From positions 186,001 through 250,000 of the forward strand of contig JAWPMV010000001.1 of NCBI GenBank assembly GCA_033391075.1: a stretch of DNA of 64,000 nucleotides, given 5' to 3'. This DNA is from Bacteroidia bacterium (GTDB taxonomy: Bacteria; Bacteroidota; Bacteroidia; J057). The first letter of the stretch is position 1, and each line of letters begins with the position of its first letter. Positions 54,026-62,741 of the stretch are shown one piece after another. The notes below the pieces were generated by a model. The model saw nothing but the letters and a program-made list of their open reading frames with translations, made no database searches and was not told where the DNA came from. Both the position numbers and the translations under genes were made by a program.

Positions 54026-55168
54026 ATGACCTTAATAAGCAGTTTCATATACACCGCAGGTATCCTTGCCTGTCTGCTTATCCTCATCATACTCTTTCGG
54101 TCGAGGAAAAAGGGACGTTCTCATCTTATCCTTTTTAGCATATTCTTTTTCCTGTTTTTTGTGCCCCTCGCGGCCTATGCAGAATTGCATCAACTGACCT
54201 TTTTAAAAGGCCTGGCTTTTCTTTTTGCTGACTCTCTAGGTTTTGCTTTGGGGCCTTTGCTGTATCTCTATATCAGGAGTCTTTATAGTGAGGAGTTTGG
54301 GCTTCGTAAATTCTGGATACACTTGCTTCCACTTGTCTTTTATCTGATTTTTATTTCATTCCCTCGCTGGTTGGATATCTGGATGCCGGATATTTCCCCC
54401 AATTATGTGCAGCTAATTGATAAACTGGAACCTTTGCTTCAGCTTCAGGCTTTTTACCTGATTGCCTATTGTCTTGCTTCCTTAATCTTACTTAAGTCTT
54501 ATCGGAAACTCTTGGAACAAAATTTCTCTCAATTGCATGAGAAGGAACTCCTATGGGTAAGGTATTTATTGATCGGTCTTATCCTTACCCTCATCATTAA
54601 TCTTTTAGTTGCCCTCTATACCTATACCCAGAGGCCTATTAGCTTCAATCCCAATTTTTTTACTGATACCAGCCTGATTCTATTGATTTTCTATCTGGGC
54701 TATAAGGGCATCACTCAATCTCGGATCTTATTACCCGCTTATGTATTCGAAGTGAAAGAAGATCAGAAAGAAGTAAGTAGCGGTATCAACCCTCACCATT
54801 TATCCAATGCTTCTGAGGAGGAGATAGAAGACTTGAAATCAAGTCTGGAAAAAGCATTAAAAGAGGATAAGCTATTTCTGAAAGAAGACCTCAGTCTGGG
54901 AGAATTGGCAGGACACTTAGGAACGACAGATAAGAAACTCTCTGCTTTACTCAATCAGGTGCTGGAGCTCAATTTTTTCGAACTCATCAATGAGCATCGG
55001 GTAGAAGAGGTAAAACAGAAGATGCAAAGCCCTGAATATTCTCATTATACCTTGCTGGCCATTGCTTACGAAAGTGGCTTCAAGTCCAAAAGCAGTTTCA
55101 ACCGCATCTTCAAAAAGAATACCGGTCGATCTCCATCAGCTTATAAAAAAGAAAGTACCAAACTATAG
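54026..55168 (+). CDS. AraC-family regulator with multi-pass membrane N-terminus
   Basis: 380 residues. Seven hydrophobic helices occupy the first ~235 residues (FIYTAGILACLLILIILF; FFLFFVPLAAY; GLALGPLLYLYIRSLY and others). The C-terminal AraC domain shows DLSLGELAGHLGTTDKKLSALLN and LAIAYESGFKSKSSFNRIFKKNTGRSPSAYKK. Same architecture as the protein at 14905. The following two genes, a lipoprotein and an S41 protease, are on the same strand and may be under its control. Confidence 0.9.
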   Translation: MTLISSFIYTAGILACLLILIILFRSRKKGRSHLILFSIFFFLFFVPLAAYAELHQLTFLKGLAFLFADSLGFALGPLLYLYIRSLYSEEFGLRKFWIHLLPLVFYLIFISFPRWLDIWMPDISPNYVQLIDKLEPLLQLQAFYLIAYCLASLILLKSYRKLLEQNFSQLHEKELLWVRYLLIGLILTLIINLLVALYTYTQRPISFNPNFFTDTSLILLIFYLGYKGITQSRILLPAYVFEVKEDQKEVSSGINPHHLSNASEEEIEDLKSSLEKALKEDKLFLKEDLSLGELAGHLGTTDKKLSALLNQVLELNFFELINEHRVEEVKQKMQSPEYSHYTLLAIAYESGFKSKSSFNRIFKKNTGRSPSAYKKESTKL

Positions 55169-55234
55169 GTGCCAATGCTTCCATTGGAGCGTTTTCCCGC
55201 TTTTTGAAGCTCATTTTGCAGAAAAATCAAGCAA

Positions 55235-55606
55235 ATGAGAAAAATTCAAAATTACCTGAGCTGTCTGTTGATCCTTTTGATGGTATCAGCCTGTGACGAA
55301 CCTTCTATCAGTTCCCTGAGTGTAACAAGCTCCCTGGATGGCAATCTTCAAAGCCTTGCTTCCGGCGATACCTTCGAACTTACTATAGAAGCCAAAGACG
55401 ACGATGGGATCGATTTTGTAAAAATCGAATCTTCCCTTCTTGATCTGGAGTTATTGTATGAAAACATTGGGCAAAAGGAATGGAAACTGACGAAAGAAAT
55501 TGAAATCAAAGCCGGCACAGCTTCGGGAGAAGCGGAAATCAGGGTTAGGATGAAAGATGATGCCGGAGAGGAAAAAGTTTCTTCCAGCTTTTTAAGTATT
55601 CAGTAA
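55235..55606 (+). CDS. Small lipoprotein with an Ig-like domain
   Basis: 123 residues. The signal MRKIQNYLSCLLILLMVSAC ends in a lipobox (VSAC). The remaining ~100 residues look like a single beta-sandwich (SLSVTSSLDGNLQSLASG, FELTIEAKDDDGIDFVKIES, EAEIRVRMKDDAGEEK), with acidic turns as in Bacteroidota surface Ig-like domains. Precedes the S41 protease by a short gap and may be its surface partner. Not assigned to a named family. Confidence 0.72.
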   Translation: MRKIQNYLSCLLILLMVSACDEPSISSLSVTSSLDGNLQSLASGDTFELTIEAKDDDGIDFVKIESSLLDLELLYENIGQKEWKLTKEIEIKAGTASGEAEIRVRMKDDAGEEKVSSSFLSIQ

Positions 55607-55676
55607 GATCATGAAGGATGGCGGTATTTCCCGACTAGATGTAGGGAAGCCGCCCCTTTTCTCTAGTTCAACAAAA

Positions 55677-57089
55677 ATGAAAAACCTAATAATCTTGCTC
55701 CTCTTGCTTAGCCAGTTCGGATATCTACGATCTCAGACTTTGGAAGAATTATCCGTGAAACAGTTGCAGGAGGATTTTCAGGTGTTTCGAGGGCAATTGG
55801 AAAAAGTACATCCCGGATTGTACACCTACAGCAGTAAAGAGAAGCTGTATGGGATTTTTGAGGAGATTAAAGCGAGACTCAATGAGCCTATGTCTCAGAT
55901 AGATTTTTATAGAGCATTGCTTCCTATTCTTCGACCCATTGGAAATAATCACACAGAAATACAGGCACCAGATGCTTATAATGAACAATTGATAAATGAC
56001 TTGCCTCGTTTCCCTTTTCGGCTGTATCATGATAAGGCTAAACTTTACGTTCTGGAAGATTTAAGTCGGGAACAGGAAATTGGAGTAGGAGCTGTTATAA
56101 CTCGTATGAATGGGAGAGATATCCTGGAGATTTTCGAGGAGATGAAAGCCTTGTATAGAGTGGATGGCTTCAATGAGAGTAGTCCCAATTGGGCGCTTTC
56201 TGTAGTTTTTAGTCGAAAGTATGCGCAGTTTTTCGGTACTCCAACTAGCTATGATCTGGAATATGTGGATCAGAAAGGGAAAAAAAAGCGGACCACTATA
56301 TCCGGTATCCCACAGATTGAGTTGCAGGAAGCTGCTCAAAATTTAAAGACGCCCAATCTATTTGGGCATGGAGAGAAATATCAATTCAAGTTTATAGAAG
56401 ATGTGGCCTATTTGAAAATTGCTTCCTTTCAACCGGAAAAAGCCAGAACATATATCAGCTTTCTGAAGGACAGCTTTAAAAAAATCAAAGAAAAAGGCAG
56501 CCAAAAACTTATCCTCGACCTTCGCAACAATGGAGGAGGCTATCCGGAAGCGAGTTATAAATTGCTTGCCTATCTGATCAAGGAAAGCATTCGTCCTGCT
56601 ATACTGGAATATGCAAAGGTCGACAAAATCGAAGATGCCCAGTACTATGAAAAGGATTTTTTCTTCAAGCACTTTCATAAGCAAAACCTGATTTGGCGGA
56701 ATGGGAGGTATGAGGGGAAGGCGGCACCCAAAATACAGATAAAGCCTGAGGCGCTTGCGTTCGATGGTGAATTGATTGTCTTGATCAACGCTCGTAGTTC
56801 CTCTGCCACCGGCGAGCTGTTAGGCCAAATAAAAACCCATACAAATGCTAGCTTTATCGGTACAGAAGCTGGGGGAAATTGTGTAACGCAGGTCGCCAGT
56901 GATCTTCTGACCCTTGTACTTCCTCATTCTGGTATCAAAGTTACCCTCCCTGCCATCAAGTCCCTTATGCGCGTCAATTTTGAAAATACCGGACATGGCG
57001 TTCAGCCGGACATAGAAATTCTACCAAGCGTTCAGGATTTGTGGGAGGAAAGGGATGTGGTGTTGGAGAAAGCTCTGGAAAAGGGCTAA
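55677..57089 (+). CDS. Secreted S41-family (tail-specific) peptidase
   Basis: 470 residues from ATG 55677 with signal peptide MKNLIILLLLLSQFGYLRSQ; a longer start at 55611 would bury it. An N-terminal helical domain (FRGQLEKVHPGLYTYSSKEKL, IGNNHTEIQ) precedes a PDZ-like segment (VGAVITRMNGRDI) and the tail-specific protease core DLRNNGGGYPEASY, INARSSSATGELLGQIKTHTN with a serine nucleophile in the SSSATGE loop, and FIGTEAGGN. The catalytic lysine is not in the classical place. Role in cleavage of periplasmic or imported peptides is inferred. Its stop is followed after 1 nt by element B. Confidence 0.87.
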   Translation: MKNLIILLLLLSQFGYLRSQTLEELSVKQLQEDFQVFRGQLEKVHPGLYTYSSKEKLYGIFEEIKARLNEPMSQIDFYRALLPILRPIGNNHTEIQAPDAYNEQLINDLPRFPFRLYHDKAKLYVLEDLSREQEIGVGAVITRMNGRDILEIFEEMKALYRVDGFNESSPNWALSVVFSRKYAQFFGTPTSYDLEYVDQKGKKKRTTISGIPQIELQEAAQNLKTPNLFGHGEKYQFKFIEDVAYLKIASFQPEKARTYISFLKDSFKKIKEKGSQKLILDLRNNGGGYPEASYKLLAYLIKESIRPAILEYAKVDKIEDAQYYEKDFFFKHFHKQNLIWRNGRYEGKAAPKIQIKPEALAFDGELIVLINARSSSATGELLGQIKTHTNASFIGTEAGGNCVTQVASDLLTLVLPHSGIKVTLPAIKSLMRVNFENTGHGVQPDIEILPSVQDLWEERDVVLEKALEKG

Positions 57090-57090
57090 T

Positions 57091-57603
57091 GGTGTTAAGG
57101 TGTTCTTGTATTCTCGTGTTCTGGAATTTTTTTAGAGACCATGTTGTTATATGTAAATCATATGGGGACTAATAAGAAAAACACCTATATGCTATGGCAA
57201 GTATTAAAAGATTTGAAGAATTGGAGTGCTGGAGATCCGCAAGAATGTTAACGAAGGAAATCTACTTGATTTCAAATAAAGGAAAGCTTAGCAAAGATTT
57301 CGAAATAAAAAATCAACTAAGATCCGCAGCTCTTTCTCTCATGAATAATATAGCGGAAGGCTTTGGTAGGTATAGCGATAAAGAATTCATTAGATTTTTA
57401 AATGTTGCTCAAAGCTCTGGTTTAGAAGTTCAGAGTATGCTGTATCTAGTGGAGGATTTGCATTACCTAAACCAGGATGAGCTAGAAAGTTTAAGGAAAG
57501 AGGTCGATAAAACCATATCGTTGACATTGGGGCTATTACGGTATATAAACAACAAGTAAATAATCCCCTCCAGAACACCAGAACACCAGAACACCAGAAC
57601 ACC
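57091..57603. mobile_element. Octamer-flanked element B carrying a four-helix-bundle (S23/IVP) gene
   Basis: Left end: GGTGTTAA, GGTGTTCT, TGTATTCT, CGTGTTCT, GG (57091-57124). Right end: four perfect AGAACACC copies (57572-57603). The two ends are inverted repeats, 28 of 33 positions paired. The loop of ~450 nt encodes only the four-helix-bundle protein. It fills the gap between two convergent genes, 1 nt after one stop and 7 nt before the other. Whether it moves is not shown; architecture is that of a 23S rRNA intervening sequence. Confidence 0.65.
57194..57559 (+). CDS. Four helix bundle protein (23S rRNA intervening-sequence / S23 family)
   Basis: 121 residues. Begins MASIKRFEELECWRSARMLTK and has the family marks FEIKNQLRSAALSLMNNIAEGFGR, EFIRFLNVAQSSGLEVQSMLYL and a closing helix. 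These proteins form pentameric helical bundles with a basic surface; they are encoded inside 23S rRNA intervening sequences in Leptospira and Coxiella, and Avd of diversity-generating retroelements is a relative. The role here is unknown. It lies alone inside inverted octamer arrays (element B) and is not near rRNA or a reverse transcriptase. Confidence 0.9.
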   Translation: MASIKRFEELECWRSARMLTKEIYLISNKGKLSKDFEIKNQLRSAALSLMNNIAEGFGRYSDKEFIRFLNVAQSSGLEVQSMLYLVEDLHYLNQDELESLRKEVDKTISLTLGLLRYINNK

Positions 57604-57610
57604 TCCCTCT

Positions 57611-58468
57611 TTACCCTTCCATAAACCTATGAATCGCCGCAAAGTCTAATCTACCCAATCCCTGCTTTTTTGCCTGTGCATAAATCTCCTTAGCCACATT
57701 GGCCATCGGAAGGGGTTGATTCTCTTCATAGGCAGAGAGAGCTGCTAGTTGAAGATCTTTATGCATAAGTTCGAGGGGAAATTGAACCTCATAATCGTTC
57801 TTGCGGATCATCTCAGCTTTGAATTTGGTGAAGGGAGCGGATACCACCAGATTTGGGAGTGTATTTAGGAGGAAGTCTTTATCCAGACCCATCTTTTCGC
57901 CCAATAAAACGGTCTCTGAAAAAATAAGCATGGATTGAGCGAGCAGGGAATTGACCAGCATTTTGAAGGAAGCGCCTTTGCCTGATTCACCTATATGAAT
58001 GACTTTCTTCCCCATTTGCAGGAGCATGGGTTCTATTTCCTTTATTTCAGCTTCTTCTCCTCCTGCGAAAAATACCAGTTCGGCATTTTCTGCATGTGGC
58101 TTTGTGCCAGCTACAGGAGCATCAATAAAGAGCATCCCGGCTTCCTCGGCAGCCTCTTTTGCTTTGGATGAAAAGGAAGGGTTTACGGTAGAGCAATCGA
58201 TCCATCTTGCACCCCTCTTCATTTGGGATAATCCTCCGCTTTCACCAAGCATCACGGATTCTACTACCTCTGGATTGGAAAGCATGCTGATTACCGTATC
58301 AGCTTCTTGAACAGCTTCTGCGATGTTTTGCGCCCTCTTTGCTCCCAGGGCTTCCAATTCTTTGGCAGGTCCTTCCGAACGATTGTAAACGATGAGATCC
58401 TGTCCCTGCTTGAGCAGATTTTTTGCCATGCGGCTGCCCATGATTCCGAGTCCGATAAATGCGATCAT
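57611..58468 (-). CDS. NAD(P)-dependent beta-hydroxyacid dehydrogenase (3-hydroxyisobutyrate dehydrogenase / GLYR1-like)
   Basis: 285 residues. The NAD(P) site MIAFIGLGIMGSRMAKNLL is at the N-terminus, followed by VYNRSEGPAKEL (basic residue favouring NADPH). The substrate loop DCSTVNPSFSSKAKE and AGTKPHAENAELVFFAGG, and the catalytic-lysine helix GKGASFKMLVNSLLAQSM, are typical. Reduces or oxidises a 3-hydroxy acid or semialdehyde such as succinate semialdehyde or 3-hydroxyisobutyrate. A link to mmsA at 40613 through valine catabolism is possible, but not by proximity. It lies between elements B and C. Confidence 0.92.
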   Translation of the reverse strand: MIAFIGLGIMGSRMAKNLLKQGQDLIVYNRSEGPAKELEALGAKRAQNIAEAVQEADTVISMLSNPEVVESVMLGESGGLSQMKRGARWIDCSTVNPSFSSKAKEAAEEAGMLFIDAPVAGTKPHAENAELVFFAGGEEAEIKEIEPMLLQMGKKVIHIGESGKGASFKMLVNSLLAQSMLIFSETVLLGEKMGLDKDFLLNTLPNLVVSAPFTKFKAEMIRKNDYEVQFPLELMHKDLQLAALSAYEENQPLPMANVAKEIYAQAKKQGLGRLDFAAIHRFMEG

Positions 58469-58476
58469 GATAAAGA

Positions 58477-58568
58477 GGTGTTATAGTGTTAGAGTGTTGT
58501 AGTGTTAGAGGGATTTAGTGAGTTTGGGAGCTTAGGCCTTTACTCAAATACCCTAAAACACAAACACG
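58477..58568. repeat. Octamer hairpin element C (degenerate)
   Basis: Left array: GGTGTTAT, AGTGTTAG, AGTGTTGT, AGTGTTAG, AGGGATTT, AGTGAGTT (58477-58524), then a centre with GGCC, then a right array whose complement reads CGTGTTTG, TGTTTTAG, GGTATTTG (58545-58568). The 8-nt period is kept while sequence decays. It lies upstream of the dehydrogenase start at 58468 and 77 nt past the AraC stop at 58646. No ORF. Confidence 0.65.
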
Positions 58569-58645
58569 CTTCAAAACTAGCTTTTGAATCTCTGTTGAAA
58601 TGACGGCTTTCAATCAGAATGTCGGGAAATGATCAGAAACTGAAA

Positions 58646-59497
58646 TTAGAGGCTGGAAAGTTTTCTGGGCGTATGGCCAAATTGTTTTTTGAAGCCCTTG
58701 ATAAAATGAGAAGTACTTTCGTAGCCGACTTCCTGCGCGACTTCTGAAACGGACATATTACTTTTTTGAAGCAAGTCCGCTGCTTTGTCTAATCTCTGGC
58801 GAATGATCCACTTGCGGGGAGAAGTCCCAAATTTGAGCTTGAATTCTCGGCGGAAACTTGCAGGACTACGGCCAGTCAAATAAGCAAAGTCTTCTATACT
58901 CAGAGATTTGTCAAAATTTTCCTCCATGAAGCTATGCAAACCTCTTGATTTAGCTTGAAGCAATCCACGGAGTTTTTGCTCTGTTTTTCCGCTTTCATCA
59001 TGGCTGATCAGTGCAGAGAATAGTTCCCAGGCTTTGATGTCAAAAAAGGTCGGAGAGGTATTTAGCAGGCTGCTGTGAACTTGTTCGACAGACTTCCAGA
59101 AATGATGAAGGTATTCAGGAGCTTGTAGTTTGAAAAAAGCGCTCTGTTCCGGACGTTGTCTACTATCGTGAAGTTTCAGGACTTCCCTGAGAATTTCGTC
59201 CGAAAAGAACAAAAGGCATACCTCAAAATGTCCATCCTCAGCTATCATATCTGTAATGGTGTACAAGCCCTTTTTGATAATTGCTATTTCCCCCTTTTGG
59301 ACACCTAAGATTTCTCCTTCATAAGCCTCTATTCTTTGATGACCCTCAATCACAAAACTCAGAGCATGCATAGAAAGGAAACTCTGCTTTCCCTCCAGAG
59401 ATGTATCCAAACTTTTCCGGAGCAAAACCAGTTGTTTACTCTGATGGAAAAGCTTAACAAAATCAAGCTTCAGTAATCTCTGAGGGGTAGTTCTCAT
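58646..59497 (-). CDS. AraC-family transcriptional regulator
   Basis: 283 residues. The N-terminal part is a cupin-like sensor (HALSFVIEGHQRIEAYEGEILG, IAIIKKGLYTITDM) and the C-terminal AraC domain is clear: LSIEDFAYLTGRSPASFRREFKLKFGTSPRKW and VSEVAQEVGYESTSHFIKGFKKQFGHTPRK. It is divergent from the GMC oxidoreductase gene (76 nt apart), which with the ALDH downstream is a likely target. Confidence 0.92.
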   Translation of the reverse strand: MRTTPQRLLKLDFVKLFHQSKQLVLLRKSLDTSLEGKQSFLSMHALSFVIEGHQRIEAYEGEILGVQKGEIAIIKKGLYTITDMIAEDGHFEVCLLFFSDEILREVLKLHDSRQRPEQSAFFKLQAPEYLHHFWKSVEQVHSSLLNTSPTFFDIKAWELFSALISHDESGKTEQKLRGLLQAKSRGLHSFMEENFDKSLSIEDFAYLTGRSPASFRREFKLKFGTSPRKWIIRQRLDKAADLLQKSNMSVSEVAQEVGYESTSHFIKGFKKQFGHTPRKLSSL

Positions 59498-59573
59498 AAA
59501 TTTTTGCTAATTTGTAAAGAAATCTATCTGGGCATAATCCCAAAATCGACTACTACTAAATTTACCCATCTAC

Positions 59574-61205
59574 ATGGAAAATACCTTTGACTATGTGATC
59601 ATCGGAGCAGGTTCCGCCGGCTCTGTACTAGCCAATCGTTTGTCTGCAAACCCTGCCAATCGCGTTTTGTTACTCGAAGCAGGCGGGAAAGATAGTAATC
59701 CTAATATCAAAATACCGGCAGGCTTCCCCAAATTATTTAAAAGTAAAGAAGACTGGACCTATCATACTGCCCCTCAGAAACATCTATCTGATCGGGAACT
59801 CTTTTTGCCCAGAGGAAAAGTATTGGGGGGATCTTCCAGTATCAATGCGATGATTTACATTCGGGGTAATAAGGCCGACTATGATGAGTGGTCTGCTATG
59901 GGAAATAAAGGATGGTCCTATGAGGAGGTTTTGCCCTATTTCAAAAAGTCTCAGCACAATGAGCACATCCAGAATGAATATCATGGTCAGGGTGGCCCCC
60001 TGAATGTTCAGAATAGAAATTACACCAATGAATTGTCCAAGGTTTTTGTAAAGGCTGGACAAGAATTGGGTTTTACACATAATTCAGACTTTAATGGAGA
60101 AAAGCAGGAAGGTTTTGGTTTTTATCAGGTAACCCATAAAAAGGGCAGTCGCTGGAGTGCTGCACATGCTTTCCTCAATCCTGCAAAAAGTAGAAGCAAT
60201 CTCACAGTCGAAACCCATGCCCATGTTCATAAAATAATCATTGAAGATGGTGTGGCGACGGGCGTGAAGTTCTCTCAGAAAGGGAATGTACGTGAAGTGA
60301 AAGCGAATAAAGAAGTCATCCTGAGTGCAGGAGCTTACAACAGTCCGCAAATCCTGAATCTATCTGGAGTAGGGGATGGGGCTGATCTCCAAAAACACGG
60401 GATCGAAGTTCTGCATCATTTACCGGGAGTGGGCAAGAATCTCCAGGATCACCTGGTTTATTTCGCCATCTTCAATTCCAACTATAAAAAATCTCTCGAT
60501 ACGGCAGAGAATTTTCCGGCCATCCTGGGGCACCTCTTCAATTATCTGGTCAACAAACAGGGGCCCTTCAATAGCAATGTAGGAGAGTCCGGAGCCTTTT
60601 TGAAAAGTCCGGATGAATCTGTCATCGATACCCAGTATCACTTTGGGCCTGCCTATTTCCGCGAACATGGATTTATCAAAGCCCCTAAAGGAACGCAGGG
60701 ATATTCGATTGGTGGAAAGGTTTTGAATCCCAAAAGCAAAGGTACAGTAAGTCTGGCCTCTGCCAATCCGGAAGCAGCTCCCATCATTGACCACAATTAC
60801 CTTAGTGATAGTGATGATGTGAGAAAATCTATTTGGGGCTATAAAATGGCCCAAAAACTGGGTATGACAGATGCTTTCAAATCTTATCGGGTCGGAATGC
60901 ATGAACCCTCAGAATTAATGGATGACGATAAGGCGATCGAAGACTTCATTCGCAGTTCAGTTGAGACCCTTTATCATCCGACCAGTACCTGTAAAATGGG
61001 ACATGATGAGATGGCTGTGGTGGATGATGAATTGCGCGTGCATGGGATCAAGAGACTCCGTGTAGTGGATGCTTCCATCATGCCAAATGTTGTAAGAGGA
61101 AATACCAATGCTCCAACCTACATGATTGCTGAAAAAGCAGCAGATATGATTTTAGCAAGTGAAAAAGTAACTGCGTCCACTGAAATGAGTAGCGCAGCTA
61201 ATTAA
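59574..61205 (+). CDS. GMC-family FAD oxidoreductase (choline/alcohol dehydrogenase-like)
   Basis: 543 residues. FAD-binding FDYVIIGAGSAGSVLANRL and LLLEAGGKDSNP at the N-terminus, PRGKVLGGSSSINAMIYIRG as GMC signature 1, and SAGAYNSPQILNLSGVG as signature 2. The active-site histidine is in ETLYHPTSTCKMG and the asparagine in RGNTNAPTYMIAEKAA. Oxidises a primary alcohol to an aldehyde; choline or polyethylene-glycol/aliphatic alcohols are all possible. The ALDH gene 35 nt downstream would convert the aldehyde to the acid. AraC regulator is divergent. Confidence 0.94.
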   Translation: MENTFDYVIIGAGSAGSVLANRLSANPANRVLLLEAGGKDSNPNIKIPAGFPKLFKSKEDWTYHTAPQKHLSDRELFLPRGKVLGGSSSINAMIYIRGNKADYDEWSAMGNKGWSYEEVLPYFKKSQHNEHIQNEYHGQGGPLNVQNRNYTNELSKVFVKAGQELGFTHNSDFNGEKQEGFGFYQVTHKKGSRWSAAHAFLNPAKSRSNLTVETHAHVHKIIIEDGVATGVKFSQKGNVREVKANKEVILSAGAYNSPQILNLSGVGDGADLQKHGIEVLHHLPGVGKNLQDHLVYFAIFNSNYKKSLDTAENFPAILGHLFNYLVNKQGPFNSNVGESGAFLKSPDESVIDTQYHFGPAYFREHGFIKAPKGTQGYSIGGKVLNPKSKGTVSLASANPEAAPIIDHNYLSDSDDVRKSIWGYKMAQKLGMTDAFKSYRVGMHEPSELMDDDKAIEDFIRSSVETLYHPTSTCKMGHDEMAVVDDELRVHGIKRLRVVDASIMPNVVRGNTNAPTYMIAEKAADMILASEKVTASTEMSSAAN

Positions 61206-61239
61206 TAGTATAGAATAGAGATAACATTTTAATCGAAAC

Positions 61240-62655
61240 ATGGCAACTACTACATTAGAAAAAACCAGAATTGCGGAGGTTTTTGCCGCCCAGCAAGCCA
61301 ATAAAATGGCGGTAGCCAATACTACTGCCAAGCAAAGAATAGCCAAGCTCAAGCGCCTGATGAATACTACCCTTAAGTACAAGCAGGAAGTAAGAGATGC
61401 GCTGTATAAAGATTTTAGAAAGCCGCCTGCAGAAGTGGATTTAACAGAAATTTATGTAGTTACCAGTGAGGTAAAACATGCGGTCAGACATCTGAGAAAA
61501 TGGATGCGTCCTGAGCGAGTATCTACGCCTATCGCTCTGATGGGCTCAACTTCTCGCATCAAATACGAAGCAAAAGGAGTTTGTCTGATCATTTCTCCCT
61601 GGAACTATCCCATGCAATTGGCTTTTGGTCCCCTAATCTCTGCTATTGCTGCGGGGAATACGGTCATCGTCAAGCCTTCTGAACATACGCCTCATACCAG
61701 TGCGATTATGCGGAAGATAATTGAGGAGTGTTTTGAGGAAAATGAGGTAGCAATGTTTGAAGGAGCTGTTGAAACTTCGACAGAATTGTTGAGCCTACCC
61801 TTTAATCACATCTTCTTTACAGGTGCACCTTCTATCGGTAAAATCGTGATGGCTGCTGCTGCCAAGCATTTGACTTCCGTTACGCTGGAGTTGGGAGGAA
61901 AATCCCCAACTATTGTTGATGAAACAGCTAATTTGAAATCAGCCGCAACTCGTATTGCCTGGGGGAAATTCTCCAATAATGGACAGATCTGTATTGCTCC
62001 GGACTATCTCTTCGTGCATGAGAGCAAGAAAGATAAGTTTGTAGAGTTATTAACTGCCAAACTCAATGAGTTTTATGGAGGAGATGCGCAGACATCAGAT
62101 TCTTATTGCAGGATTGTAAACAACAATCACTTCAATCGCATCAAAGCTTATGTGGAAGATTCTGTTTCAAAGGGAGCTAAAGTAGTTCATGGAGGAAATA
62201 CCAATTCTGAAGAGAACTACATGGAGCCTACGGTTCTGACAGATGTTCCCGCAGACTCTGACCTCATGCAGAAAGAAATCTTTGGCCCGGTACTTCCCAT
62301 CAATACCTATTCTGATATTTCAGAAGTCCTGGAAGTAATCAATTCCAAGGAAAAACCTTTGGCCCTTTATATCTACAGCCGCAATTCGAAGAACATCAAA
62401 CATGTCATTGACAATACTCGTGCAGGTGGAACCTGTATCAACAATAATGATGTACATTTCTTCAACAACAATCTTCCCTTTGGTGGATCAAACAATAGCG
62501 GTATAGGCAAAAGCCACGGAAAATTTGGATTCGAAGCCTTCTCTGATGCCAGAGGCATTTATCAGCAGCACATTCCCGGTGCCCTCGAAATGTTGATGCC
62601 GCCTTACAATGGCTTTAAGCAGAAAATGATTGATTTGACGATAAAGTGGTTCTAA
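61240..62655 (+). CDS. Aldehyde dehydrogenase, ALDH3-like
   Basis: 471 residues. ISPWNYPMQLAFGPLISAIAAGNTVIVKPSE, FFTGAPSIGKIVMAAAAKHLTSVTLELGGKSP (general base Glu in ELGGK) and NNGQICIAPDYLF (nucleophile Cys) are present. The C-terminus PPYNGFKQKMIDLTIKWF is of the ALDH3 (fatty/aromatic aldehyde) type. Pairs with the GMC oxidoreductase in an alcohol-aldehyde-acid pathway. Its TAA is followed 3 nt on by octamer element D. Confidence 0.94.
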   Translation: MATTTLEKTRIAEVFAAQQANKMAVANTTAKQRIAKLKRLMNTTLKYKQEVRDALYKDFRKPPAEVDLTEIYVVTSEVKHAVRHLRKWMRPERVSTPIALMGSTSRIKYEAKGVCLIISPWNYPMQLAFGPLISAIAAGNTVIVKPSEHTPHTSAIMRKIIEECFEENEVAMFEGAVETSTELLSLPFNHIFFTGAPSIGKIVMAAAAKHLTSVTLELGGKSPTIVDETANLKSAATRIAWGKFSNNGQICIAPDYLFVHESKKDKFVELLTAKLNEFYGGDAQTSDSYCRIVNNNHFNRIKAYVEDSVSKGAKVVHGGNTNSEENYMEPTVLTDVPADSDLMQKEIFGPVLPINTYSDISEVLEVINSKEKPLALYIYSRNSKNIKHVIDNTRAGGTCINNNDVHFFNNNLPFGGSNNSGIGKSHGKFGFEAFSDARGIYQQHIPGALEMLMPPYNGFKQKMIDLTIKWF

Positions 62656-62658
62656 AGA

Positions 62659-62737
62659 AGTGCTCAAGTGTTATGGTGTTTTAGTGTTATAGTTGGAATC
62701 TATTTTTCAAACTTCCGCACTAAAACACTACAACACT
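62659..62737. repeat. Octamer hairpin element D
   Basis: Left array: AGTGCTCA, AGTGTTAT, GGTGTTTT, AGTGTTAT, AGTTGGAA (62659-62698). Right array: TCCGCACT, AAAACACT, ACAACACT (62714-62737), the complement of AGTGTTGT, AGTGTTTT, AGTGCGGA. Begins 3 nt after the ALDH stop and ends 4 nt before the stop of the convergent secreted-protein gene, so it fills the gap exactly and could end transcription from both sides. No ORF. Confidence 0.8.
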
Positions 62738-62741
62738 TCCC

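Noticed and set aside
55172-55194. Hairpin CCAATG-CTTC-CATTGG after the AraC gene at 54026
   Set aside because: Only a 6-bp AT-leaning stem with a short T4 tail; too weak to call a terminator.
57091-57603. Diversity-generating retroelement with Avd
   Set aside because: The four-helix-bundle protein is related to Avd, but there is no reverse transcriptase, template repeat or variable repeat in the window.
57091-57603. Intervening sequence inside an rRNA gene
   Set aside because: No 23S rRNA sequence flanks it; both neighbours are protein genes with intact stops.
53912-62737. CRISPR array
   Set aside because: The units are 8 nt, contiguous without spacers and arranged as inverted arrays; no cas genes are present.
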